From SIG714 sp964638675 (GTDB lineage: Bacteria > Bacillota > Clostridia > Oscillospirales > CAG-272), in the NCBI GenBank assembly GCA_964638675.1, contig CAZXAU010000001.1, positions 124,001-188,000 of the forward strand: 64,000 bases of DNA. Reading direction: 5' to 3'. Below, piece after piece: positions 7,437-15,837 of this stretch. The position numbers were made by a program, and so were the translations under genes. Below the pieces are notes generated by a model. The model worked only from the letters and a program-made list of their open reading frames with translations, was not told where the DNA came from and searched no databases. Position 1 is the stretch's first letter. Each line of letters opens with the position of its first letter.

Positions 7437-10400
7437 ATGAACAGCAGAAAAAACATACCGATAATGATCGTTTTTCTTCTTTTCGTCATGGTTTTATCGT
7501 CATGCGTTACGGGAGATCCGACATTGACACAACCGAACGACACAAATTCAAGCGACACATCACGCCTGCCGTCATCTACAAATGACAATAAAGGCGGAAC
7601 AACAAGTGAAACTCCCGGAACAGATGTCGTAACACCGGCTCCGACGACGGGAGATGTCACACCGACACCCGACCCGACTGACGATTCGACACCTACCCCC
7701 ACGCCGGATGTATATGTATTTGATGTTTCAGCCGGCAGAGATGACAGTGTAACTCTTCGTCTCGATGAAAACGGCGACGGTACATATACAGCTGTTATAT
7801 CGGGCGAAGGACGCATGAAGCAATATGAGGATGATACAAGACCGTGGGGCAAGTATGTCAATAAAATAACTACTCTCATTGTTGAGGATGGAGTGGTTAA
7901 TGTCGGTAAGAGAGTTATGACAAAATCTTCATCGCTTAAAGAGGTCATAATCAAAAAGGGATGCAAGAGTATTGAAATGGACGCTTTTGCATATTGCCCG
8001 GCACTTGAGACCATATATATTCCTGACAGCATTATCGAAATAGAACAGGGAACAGTATACGGTTCGTCGAATATTAAGAATCTCTATTTGGGATTCACCA
8101 ACGCCGAGACTTTCAGAGCAATTTATTCTGTCTATGATTTCAACGAGGATTATGAAAAAGCGGAATGGACACTCGGATTGAATTACGGTGATGACCCTAA
8201 GCCACCTACTCCCACTCCTACCCCTGCGGATGATGAATATGATCGTTTCGGAGACAGGTATATCATATCATCGCTCTACGAAAACGGATTTGAAGTCTGG
8301 CCGTCGCAGGAAAACGATGATTACTGCCCTAACGCATTCTTTCAGAATTGCATTGTAATAGAACCGACAGAGCTTGATATGCGCGGTGATCTTGCTTCAT
8401 ACAGTGCGATCTATTATTACAGGGCAGTTGGCGAAAAGGAATTCAAGGGCGGATTTACGGCTCCGAGTGAAACGTGCTACAAATTTATCTACCGCTTCCA
8501 GATAAGTGAATGTCCCGAGGGTGACCTTGCCGAGTTGCTTAAGATCGGAGTGAAATATGAGATAGTCATACAATTCAAAAAGGGAAGCGATGTTCTCGGT
8601 TATACAAAATATATTACCGAGTGGACAGCCGATTACGACAATGCACACAGGATCTATAAAACCTTCTGGTCAAGACATGACAGAAATAAGGGATATATTG
8701 CCGGTGCACAAGAGCTGACATTTATTGATACTTTCGACCCATACGGTGTAAAAATTGATGTGACCGACGGCATTGACAGAAGCGGAATGCAACTGACGGT
8801 CTCCGAAAACATGGGATATGCATCGATCATCAGAGTTAAAACCTCATCCGATATTTTGTTCTCCCCAGAATTGTCCGAGCTTCGTCAGATGATCGACAGC
8901 GGAAAAATATCGAGCAGATCGGGTGCAGTTATTCCCGAATTCAACGGACGGCTTGTATTTACAGTTAAAGATTTTGAAGGAAATGATTTTTATACATATC
9001 CTGCGATTATTCTTCCGATATATAACTCCAAGGGCGCATGGTTTGATTTCTTCCTTCAGGGAAATATCTCAGGCGAAGAGATCGACTGTGGACTCTGTCC
9101 TCTTTCTGGAAGAACATATGATGTGTATTTTGAGCTTCTCTCGGCTGACGGAAGCAAAGCATTGTATTGCGGATCGTACAACAATATAACGGTTGACGAT
9201 TCGGTTTCCGCAAGCAAGTACTATAAATATGTTCCGATACCCGGCGAAGAAAATATCAAATTCAATATAAATTTTGCTGTCAGGGACGGAGTCGGCGGAA
9301 AAATAAAAGGCGAGAGCAGTTTTTCAATCTCATACGGTCAGATGACGGGCGAGGTCACTGCGGTGGCTGATAAGGGATATAGCTTTGTTCAGTGGAGTGA
9401 CGGCATTACCGATGCGACACACCCTGCTGTGAAGGCGGACCGGAATAAAACTATATACGCAATTTTCATAAAGGAATCATCCGGAACAAATGTTGCCGAT
9501 ATGTATATCACAACATCGACAGGAAGTCCGATAACAAGTAAGAATTATGTTAAAGGAACGGTCAAGGTTGTCAGCAAGGTTGAAGGCTTCAGCTTCGATG
9601 CAGTTTCAATGCAGATAAGAGGCAGAGGAAACTCATCGTGGAATGGCGGTGCATGGCAATCAAGTTATGACAGCAAAAATTCCTACCGTCTGAAGCTTGA
9701 CGAAAAAATGTCGCTCTTCGGAATGGACTCAAACCGTGACTGGGTGCTCGGTTCGAATAAATTTGACCTTCTCGGACTTCGTACATGGTCAATGTGGAAA
9801 CTTGCCGAATATATGGGAACCATTCCTTACTATTCTGAGGGCTACTTTGTGAATATGTATATAAACGGTGTCTATCGCGGTATGTATCTGGTTTCCGAGC
9901 TCGTTGAAGTTGGAAAGGGAAGAGTCGAGGTTGATGATAATGTAGCGGGAACAAACAAGGGCTTCCTTGTTGAACTTGACTTCCGCGGAGACTATGAGTC
10001 GGGCGTTATATATGGACTTGATTACTTCCGTATTCCCCAGTATGCTACAGATATAGAATTTGTTATAAAGAGTCATATCGATTCAGAAAAAGATACAAAA
10101 GCTATACAAGATTATGTCGAATTGTGTCATAAAGCCATTATGTCCGGTAAGAGAGCGGAGATAGATAAGTATGTTGATATTCCATCTCTCATTGATATGT
10201 TTATCATTGAGGAATTCTCAAAGGATGTTGACTGCGGAGCCGCAAGCTTCTATATTCAGAGAAATCCGGGAGGAAAGCTTTATTTCACGGCTCCCTGGGA
10301 CTTTGACTTCGGCTTCGGAACATATGGACCTGCTGTAGGCTGGTCGAGTTTTGTATGCGAAACATCAAGCGGCAGAAATACCTGGTATAATAAGCTGATT

Positions 10401-10679
10401 TCTGAAAAATGGTTTTGCAGTGAGGTTCTCGCCAGAATGAAGCAGCTTGACCCCACGATTAAAAAGCTTTACAAAGATATTCGCAATAAGGCTGAAGGAA
10501 TGTACAGTGAAGCCGACAGAAATGCAACTTTCTGGGATATGTACGGGAATAATTTCCATGTGTACGTAAGCGGTCAGGTTTCCTCAAATCTCCATTCATA
10601 TGCAGAGCATATCGACTTTATCCTGCTGTGGATGGAATATCGTTGGGAATGGATGAAGAACGATCTTGAAAGCAGATGA
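7437..10679 (+). CDS. CotH-kinase domain lipoprotein with leucine-rich and repeat modules
   Basis: The start at 7437 gives 1080 residues, beginning with a lipoprotein signal (hydrophobic IMIVFLLFVMVLSSC, lipobox Cys about residue 20). A Thr/Pro-rich linker, a BspA-type leucine-rich segment (SLKEVIIKKGCKSI... ALETIYIPDSI), a second PTPTPTP linker, an uncharacterised beta-rich middle, and one InlB-B-type repeat (KGYSFVQWSDG) follow. The C-terminal ~380 residues are a CotH domain (IRGRGNSSW, FGMDSNRDWVL, DIPSLIDMFIIEEFSKD, FTAPWDFDFGFG). CotH domains are atypical protein kinases in spore coats and are common on surface or cellulosomal proteins. Here an exported adhesin or assembly role is inferred. 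The frame opens at 7272, but the signal peptide sets the real start. Confidence 0.88.
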   Translation: MNSRKNIPIMIVFLLFVMVLSSCVTGDPTLTQPNDTNSSDTSRLPSSTNDNKGGTTSETPGTDVVTPAPTTGDVTPTPDPTDDSTPTPTPDVYVFDVSAGRDDSVTLRLDENGDGTYTAVISGEGRMKQYEDDTRPWGKYVNKITTLIVEDGVVNVGKRVMTKSSSLKEVIIKKGCKSIEMDAFAYCPALETIYIPDSIIEIEQGTVYGSSNIKNLYLGFTNAETFRAIYSVYDFNEDYEKAEWTLGLNYGDDPKPPTPTPTPADDEYDRFGDRYIISSLYENGFEVWPSQENDDYCPNAFFQNCIVIEPTELDMRGDLASYSAIYYYRAVGEKEFKGGFTAPSETCYKFIYRFQISECPEGDLAELLKIGVKYEIVIQFKKGSDVLGYTKYITEWTADYDNAHRIYKTFWSRHDRNKGYIAGAQELTFIDTFDPYGVKIDVTDGIDRSGMQLTVSENMGYASIIRVKTSSDILFSPELSELRQMIDSGKISSRSGAVIPEFNGRLVFTVKDFEGNDFYTYPAIILPIYNSKGAWFDFFLQGNISGEEIDCGLCPLSGRTYDVYFELLSADGSKALYCGSYNNITVDDSVSASKYYKYVPIPGEENIKFNINFAVRDGVGGKIKGESSFSISYGQMTGEVTAVADKGYSFVQWSDGITDATHPAVKADRNKTIYAIFIKESSGTNVADMYITTSTGSPITSKNYVKGTVKVVSKVEGFSFDAVSMQIRGRGNSSWNGGAWQSSYDSKNSYRLKLDEKMSLFGMDSNRDWVLGSNKFDLLGLRTWSMWKLAEYMGTIPYYSEGYFVNMYINGVYRGMYLVSELVEVGKGRVEVDDNVAGTNKGFLVELDFRGDYESGVIYGLDYFRIPQYATDIEFVIKSHIDSEKDTKAIQDYVELCHKAIMSGKRAEIDKYVDIPSLIDMFIIEEFSKDVDCGAASFYIQRNPGGKLYFTAPWDFDFGFGTYGPAVGWSSFVCETSSGRNTWYNKLISEKWFCSEVLARMKQLDPTIKKLYKDIRNKAEGMYSEADRNATFWDMYGNNFHVYVSGQVSSNLHSYAEHIDFILLWMEYRWEWMKNDLESR

Positions 10680-10700
10680 TCTGATATTATAACTTATATT

Positions 10701-10736
10701 TTTCGGGGGAGCTTTCTACAGAAGGTTCCCCCGAAA
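10701..10736. terminator. long hairpin after the CotH gene
   Basis: TTTCGGGGGA (10701-10710) pairs perfectly with TCCCCCGAAA (10727-10736). The interior GCTTTCTACAGAAGG extends the stem almost to the tip. There is no T-run on either side, so it may act as a processing or mRNA-end structure rather than a canonical terminator. Confidence 0.5.
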
Positions 10737-10801
10737 TGAGTTAATAGGTAACAGCGAAAAGTGAGAAGACATTTTGAGTTATCAGAATTTGTCGAAAAAT
10801 A

Positions 10802-10830
10802 TTGCAAAACAGCAATATATATGATATAAT
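10802..10830 (+). promoter_or_regulatory. extended -10 promoter upstream of mecA
   Basis: TTGCAA (10802-10807) and TATAAT (10825-10830) are 17 bases apart, with TG at 10822-10823. It would give a leader of about 260 bases. Confidence 0.65.
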
Positions 10831-10836
10831 TTTTAG

Positions 10837-11096
10837 TGTTCAGTTTTTTTGAAATACGGTAACCGCAAACACATGGGTCGAGATATACATATTTGATCGT
10901 ATATGCACCGTTTATCCCCTGTTTTTTCTCGACAGACCCTGCTTTTCCATAATTTCAGTATTTCTTTTTTTGTACTTTTGCTTATAATGATATCAGGGTG
11001 ATACCGAAGTATATTTTTTCGGTGTTGCTGACGCACGATAGATTTGATGAAAAATGCAAATATCAGGCGAATACTGAAAGGAATACATATAACTCT
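10837..11096 (+). other. long leader of mecA, possible structured RNA
   Basis: This is the gene-free part of the 10680-11096 gap. GGGTCGAGA near 10874-10882 can pair with the TCTCGACAGACCC segment near 10927-10939, and ATATAC/GTATAT forms an inner hairpin. A T-run follows at about 10963-10970. I see no match to a known riboswitch class. Confidence 0.35.
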
Positions 11097-11660
11097 ATGG
11101 AAACAATTGTAATATCGGAGAAGAAGGTTAAGATCATATTGAGCGGCGATGATTTGAGAAAATACGGATTATCCTGCGAAAATATAGGAATTTGTGAGAG
11201 CGGGTCGAGAATTGCACTTCGGGAGATACTAAAAAATGCAGTTTCGGATGCCGGTATCGATATCGCAAACAGAGATATGATGATTGAAGCATATCCCTCG
11301 CTTGACGGCAGTTGTGAGCTGTTTGTCAGTATGCGTGACAGAAGCGAGAAGTCGGAAATATCATCGGAAATTCTGCCGGTCTGCCGTCACAGAACATCGA
11401 TCAGAGCTGTATATGACAGCAAAGAGATATTTGAAAATGCCCTTGATCTGCTTAAGGGAAATGTCAATATTACAAAAAAAGAGGCTGTAAGGGATAGGTA
11501 TACCGGCAGCATAATTCTTGATATTTTTCTCAGTTTTGACGGCGAGGGCATGAGTGAATTGTTCTCAGCATTACTGCTTTCGTTCGGTGCTGAGAGGGTA
11601 TCAATTGTTGGGGCAACCGATTTCAGTGAGGAAAGAGCAGAAAAGCTTGATATAAATTAA
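11097..11660 (+). CDS. mecA: MecA-like adaptor protein
   Basis: This 187-residue protein has the two-part MecA architecture. The N-terminal segment (KVKIILSGDDLRKYGLS, then IALREILKNAVSDAGID, ending CELFVSM) matches the MecA substrate-binding domain. A linker and a C-terminal domain (SKEIFENALDLLKGNV, SIILDIFLSF) match the ClpC-binding part. In Bacilli MecA hands substrates such as ComK to ClpCP; here the targets are unknown. The frame opens at 10998, but the ATG at 11097 matches family starts. The GAAAGG ribosome site is somewhat far (about 14 bases). The UDG gene follows after 26 bases, so they are likely co-transcribed. Confidence 0.8.
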   Translation: METIVISEKKVKIILSGDDLRKYGLSCENIGICESGSRIALREILKNAVSDAGIDIANRDMMIEAYPSLDGSCELFVSMRDRSEKSEISSEILPVCRHRTSIRAVYDSKEIFENALDLLKGNVNITKKEAVRDRYTGSIILDIFLSFDGEGMSELFSALLLSFGAERVSIVGATDFSEERAEKLDIN

Positions 11661-11686
11661 ATTAATATAAAGGACTGTATGGAATA

Positions 11687-12226
11687 ATGGATATTAAAGA
11701 AATAGAGGAAAGGTGCAAAAGCTGTCAGGGATGTGCACTCGGAAAGACAAGAAAAAATGTGGTTATAGGGCGTGGAAGCATAAACGCAAAGCTTGTGTTT
11801 GTAGGTGAAGCACCGGGAGAGAGTGAGGATGAGCAGGGGATTCCATTTGTCGGAGCCGCCGGAAAACTGCTTGACAAATATCTGACGGCACTTGATTTTC
11901 CGCCGGATAGCTACTATATCTGCAATATCCTCAAATGCCGTCCGCCGCATAACCGTGATCCTCTTCCGGATGAAGAAGCGGCTTGTATGCCCTTTCTGCG
12001 TGAGCAGATCAGACTCATAAAGCCGCAGATAATCGTTTGTCTGGGGAGAATATCAGCTTGTATGCTGATAAAGCCTGACTTTAAGATAACCAGAGAACAC
12101 GGTAAGTGGTTCAGAAAAGGAAATTTCGATATGTGTGCAGTCTATCATCCCTCGGCATTGTTGCGTGATGAGAGCAAAAAAGAGGAAACATACAGAGATT
12201 TCGAAGAGATTCGCAAAAGAATTTGA
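11687..12226 (+). CDS. type 4 (Fe-S) uracil-DNA glycosylase
   Basis: This is a 179-residue family 4/5 uracil-DNA glycosylase that removes uracil from DNA for base-excision repair. It has the iron-sulfur cysteines (Cys13 and Cys16 in CKSCQGC, with two more in YYICNILKC). The catalytic-site loop GEAPGESEDEQGIPFVG is present and matches type 4 enzymes in having Glu where other UDG families have Asp or Asn. The C-terminal HPSALLRD motif is also present. Length is normal. It lies directly behind mecA and before a strong terminator. Clostridia often carry this type instead of, or alongside, Ung. Confidence 0.92.
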   Translation: MDIKEIEERCKSCQGCALGKTRKNVVIGRGSINAKLVFVGEAPGESEDEQGIPFVGAAGKLLDKYLTALDFPPDSYYICNILKCRPPHNRDPLPDEEAACMPFLREQIRLIKPQIIVCLGRISACMLIKPDFKITREHGKWFRKGNFDMCAVYHPSALLRDESKKEETYRDFEEIRKRI

Positions 12227-12294
12227 ATGATCCGGCAACAAAATGAATTGAATTTTTATTTTGTATGACGGCAAAATTACTGCCATGATGGAAA

Positions 12295-12357
12295 TACCCC
12301 TTTAAAGCAGATGCTTGAAAAGCAAAAATCAAGACTGCCTCAAAGGGGTGTTTTTTT
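12295..12357 (+). terminator. intrinsic terminator after mecA-UDG
   Basis: ACCCCTTT (12296-12303) pairs with AAAGGGGT. The interior holds further matched pairs (GCAG/CTGC, CTTGA/TCAAG). Seven T follow at 12351-12357. Confidence 0.85.
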
Positions 12358-12495
12358 ATTGAATAAATAAGTAATACGTACATAAAATACAGTGCACAGA
12401 GCTAAAAGCAAAATGCAGATTCAGATGAAAAAGAAGTTCGTGGAAAACATGCCGGATCCATGCAGAGATTTTTGTATACTTACTTTACTATCGAT

Positions 12496-13698
12496 TTATC
12501 GGATCTTGTTTTGTTTATTATACTCTTCAATTCCCAAAGCGAGCAGATCCATTGCACGCTCAAGGTCTTCACGGCAGAGTACGTATGCGATACGAACCTC
12601 GTTTTTGCCTTTACCCTGGGTTGCATAAAAGCCTTCTCCGGGGGCGAACATGACGGTTTCGCCGTCCTTTTCAAAATCGCTGAGCAGCCATCTCTGGAAC
12701 TTATCGGCGTCATCTACCGGCAGGGAAGCCATGACATAGAATGCACCCTTTGGTTTTTCGCATACAACGCCCGGAATTTGTATGAGCTTATTATATACCG
12801 TATCTCTGCGGATGCGGTATTCTTCACGTGTTGCGTTAAAATAATCGGCAGGAACATTATAGAGCGCTGTGGCACCTACCTGATCCAGGGTTGCGACAGA
12901 CAGTCTTCCCTGACAGAATTTGAGAATATGAGCGATCAGCTCGCGATTTTTGGTGACAATGCTTCCGATCCTTGCACCGCATGCCGAAAAGCGTTTTGAA
13001 ACCGAGTCTATAACCACTGTATTTTCGGCAACGTCCTCATATTTCAGCATCGTGCACAGACCCTCGCCGCCGTAAAAGAATTCACGGTAAACTTCATCAC
13101 TGATTATGTAGAGTTGATGCTCTTTTGCCACATCTTTTATCATTGTCATTTCGTCTTCGCTCAGAACAGTTCCTGTGGGGTTGCCCGGATTTGATATAAG
13201 TATGGCACGTGTTTTTTCATTTATACACTCTTCGATTCGCTCACGGTATGCATAGCGATATCCTTCCTCAGGACGTGTATTCAATGGGTGTATTATTCCT
13301 CCTGCCGCTTTTACAAATGTTGAATAATTCGGATAAAAGGGCTCGGGTATAATAACTTCATCACCGGGGTCAAGTATCGACAGCAGTAATATCATCAACG
13401 CTTCGCTTCCCCCCGTGGTTATCAATATATCATTTGCATCAAGCTTGACGCCGAGTGTATTATAATATCCTCCGACAGCATCTATCAATTCGGGAATGCC
13501 GGGGGAAGGTGCGTATGAGAGCACATTTGATGAATAATTCTGTACTGCACTGAAAAACTCCGGAGGTGTTGGGATATCAGGTTGTCCTATATTCAGATGG
13601 TAGATCTTTATTCCACGCTCCTTTGCTTTGACTGCAAGCGGATGAAATTTACGCATGGGGGAAGATTTACATTCTACGACTTTTTTTGAAAATTGCAT
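12496..13698 (-). CDS. class I/II pyridoxal-phosphate aminotransferase
   Basis: This is a 400-residue fold-type I aminotransferase of the aspartate-aminotransferase superfamily. The PLP lysine is Lys235 in DSVSKRFSACGARIG. Other family marks are LNIGQPDIPTPP near the N terminus, TTGGSEALM, SNPGNPTG and a C-terminal EVRIAY. The amino-acid substrate cannot be decided; aspartate, alanine or aromatic acids are possible. AAGGAG precedes the ATG. It is monocistronic on the minus strand, with its own promoter at 13855-13827. No terminator is evident at its 3' end. Confidence 0.9.
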   Translation of the reverse strand: MQFSKKVVECKSSPMRKFHPLAVKAKERGIKIYHLNIGQPDIPTPPEFFSAVQNYSSNVLSYAPSPGIPELIDAVGGYYNTLGVKLDANDILITTGGSEALMILLLSILDPGDEVIIPEPFYPNYSTFVKAAGGIIHPLNTRPEEGYRYAYRERIEECINEKTRAILISNPGNPTGTVLSEDEMTMIKDVAKEHQLYIISDEVYREFFYGGEGLCTMLKYEDVAENTVVIDSVSKRFSACGARIGSIVTKNRELIAHILKFCQGRLSVATLDQVGATALYNVPADYFNATREEYRIRRDTVYNKLIQIPGVVCEKPKGAFYVMASLPVDDADKFQRWLLSDFEKDGETVMFAPGEGFYATQGKGKNEVRIAYVLCREDLERAMDLLALGIEEYNKQNKIR

Positions 13699-13826
13699 AT
13701 ATTACTCCTTATATGAAACGGCATCCGGTGTATGCCTATGCATTCTACGTATTTTAATCTTATCTCTTCTTTGTATGTTATGTATGAATTACCCGGATAA
13801 TATATCATCTTACGATCATCAGTTTC

Positions 13827-13855
13827 ATCCTATCATACTTTACGTAAAATGTCAA
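13827..13855 (-). promoter_or_regulatory. promoter for the aminotransferase
   Basis: On the minus strand, TTGACA (13855-13850) and TAGGAT (13832-13827) are 17 bases apart, with a TG extension. It lies about 130 bases upstream of the start. Confidence 0.65.
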
Positions 13856-13995
13856 TAAAAATTACAAACATAAATATTTATATTCACAAGTTTCTGAAAA
13901 GCAATACACTGCGGCAAATCGAAATAAAATGCGGTTGGGCAATTAATTTTCATAACTTTTACAAACATTTTGTAGTGAATGGCAGGGTATTGTTC

Positions 13996-14024
13996 TTGAT
14001 TTTGTAACAATTATATGATATACT
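13996..14024 (+). promoter_or_regulatory. promoter for the Gld-like ABC operon
   Basis: TTGATT (13996-14001) and TATACT (14019-14024) are 17 bases apart, with TG at 14016-14017. Together with the divergent aminotransferase promoter it accounts for most of the 457-base gap 13699-14155; I see nothing else in that gap. Confidence 0.65.
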
Positions 14025-14155
14025 GTTTAAGATAAGTCATCCTGAAAAAGTGTATTCACCGATAGTGTGTTCTTTATATGGAAGATTTTCAAAGTGATTA
14101 TAAAACAATAAGGACAAGCTGAAAGGAGTTTTTCGTTTTCCGAAACATAAACGGT

Positions 14156-15133
14156 ATGATAAATATAGAACAACTTGTTAAAAATTACGGCAAGATACAA
14201 GCCCTCAAGGGTGTATCTTTCAAAATAGGCAGAGGTGAGATAGTAGGTTTGCTTGGCCCTAACGGAGCAGGAAAATCTACCGCAATGAATATTTTGTGCG
14301 GATATCTCTCATGTACTTCAGGAAAGGCTGAGATCGGAGGAGTTGATATTCTCGAAAATCCGATTGAGGCAAAAAAACTTATAGGATTTCTTCCCGAGCT
14401 TCCCCCTTTATACCTTGATATGACCGTTAAGGAATATCTGAATTTTGTTTACGACCTCAAGTCGTGCAAGCTGAACAGAAAAAAGCATATTGATGAGATC
14501 TGTGCGATCGTTGAGATCACAGATCACAAAAACAGACTGATCCGCAATCTTTCCAAGGGATACCGTCAGAGAGTGGGAATTGCTCAGGCACTCATAGGCA
14601 ATCCGCCTGTCCTGATATTTGACGAGCCTTCTGTCGGTCTTGACCCAAAGCAGATCGTTGAGATCAGAGAGCTTATACGCAACCTCGGAAAAAACCACAC
14701 GGTTATACTTTCAACTCATATTCTTCAGGAAGTTCAGGCAGTTTGCGACAGGATCATAATTATCAACAAGGGCAGTATAGTTGCCGATGAAAAGACAGAG
14801 AATATATCCAATGTTCTGACATCGGGCAGAGAGGTCAATGTAAAGATCTGCGGACCGCAAGAGCAGGTTCTCGATGCACTCAAAAAGATGTCGGGTGTTA
14901 CATTTGCCGAATCTCTCGGAAAAATGGATACCGACAGCGTAAGCTACCACGTGATCAGCTCTCCGGGAGTTGACATACGAAAGTCAATTTTCAATATGGT
15001 ATCGTCACGCGGATGGTTCATTATCGGCATGGAAGGCGTCGGAATGGATCTTGAAAGTATCTTCCTGACAGCTGTCGGTGAGGAGAAAACAGTCTCCAAA
15101 AATCAGAAAAAGGAAAGGAAAAAGGACAGATGA
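14156..15133 (+). CDS. ABC transporter ATPase (GldA/CcmA-like)
   Basis: This 325-residue ATPase has Walker A GPNGAGKST, signature LSKGYRQRVGIAQ and Walker B VLIFDEPSVGLDP. The long C-terminal extension is typical of ABC-2 ATPases such as GldA. With the next two genes it forms a Gld-like ABC complex at the cytoplasmic membrane. In Bacteroidetes these genes serve gliding, but in Firmicutes the cargo is unknown. The nearest good ribosome site (AAAGGAG, 14122-14128) is about 28 bases before the ATG, with a CGTTT/AAACG inverted repeat between. Either translation uses this RNA fold or initiation is weak. The stop overlaps the permease start by four bases. Confidence 0.9.
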   Translation: MINIEQLVKNYGKIQALKGVSFKIGRGEIVGLLGPNGAGKSTAMNILCGYLSCTSGKAEIGGVDILENPIEAKKLIGFLPELPPLYLDMTVKEYLNFVYDLKSCKLNRKKHIDEICAIVEITDHKNRLIRNLSKGYRQRVGIAQALIGNPPVLIFDEPSVGLDPKQIVEIRELIRNLGKNHTVILSTHILQEVQAVCDRIIIINKGSIVADEKTENISNVLTSGREVNVKICGPQEQVLDALKKMSGVTFAESLGKMDTDSVSYHVISSPGVDIRKSIFNMVSSRGWFIIGMEGVGMDLESIFLTAVGEEKTVSKNQKKERKKDR

Positions 15134-15837
15134 AAGCTATATTCAAGCGTGAGCTGCGCTCGTATTTCACAACTCCGATAGGTTATGTTTTCCTGGCACT
15201 CTATCTTGCCGCAAACGGAGTTTTGTTTTCACTTACCACGATCCTTCAGGGAAGTGCAAGTAATGTTCAGTCATACTTTGTTCTTTCGACAATGGTACTT
15301 ATCATTGTTATACCGATATTGACCATGAAGGTTTTTGCCGAGGAAAAAAAGGCAAAGACAGATCAGCTTCTCCTTACGGCTCCTGTCTCACTTTTCTCGA
15401 TCGTGCTCGGAAAGTTTTTTGCATCATTTCTGGTATATGCTATCGGAGTGCTTATATCCTGCTTCGGATTCATCCTGCTTTTCTCATACGGAAGTGCATC
15501 GTTTGCAATTCTTGTATGCTCTGTGTTTGTTGAACTTCTGATAGGCGGTGCGTGTATTGCTATCGGAATTTTCATATCATCGATGACAGAGAATCAGTTT
15601 ATTTCCTGCATAGTTTCAATGGCAGTGCTTGTAATGCTTGTTGCAATGAGCTTTGTTGAAAACTCTGTGACTTCGACATTTCTTAAAACAATAATGACAT
15701 GGATATGTGTTCTTGACAGAGCGGTGAAATTCTTTGCAGGAAGATTTGATATACCTGCAATAGTATATTATGTCTCACTTATATTCATTTTTGTATTCCT
15801 TACGGTCCGTAATCTTGAGCGTCGCCGTTGGAATTGA
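15130..15837 (+). CDS. ABC-2 family permease (GldF-like)
   Basis: This 235-residue membrane protein has about six hydrophobic segments. The N-terminal stretch FKRELRSYFTTPIGYVFLALY is highly typical of GldF/ABC-2 permeases, and MKVFAEEKKAKTDQLLLTAPVS is the conserved cytoplasmic loop. It overlaps the ATPase gene before it (ATGA) and the GldG-like gene after it. It is the membrane channel half of the transporter. Substrate is unknown. Confidence 0.88.
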   Translation: MKAIFKRELRSYFTTPIGYVFLALYLAANGVLFSLTTILQGSASNVQSYFVLSTMVLIIVIPILTMKVFAEEKKAKTDQLLLTAPVSLFSIVLGKFFASFLVYAIGVLISCFGFILLFSYGSASFAILVCSVFVELLIGGACIAIGIFISSMTENQFISCIVSMAVLVMLVAMSFVENSVTSTFLKTIMTWICVLDRAVKFFAGRFDIPAIVYYVSLIFIFVFLTVRNLERRRWN

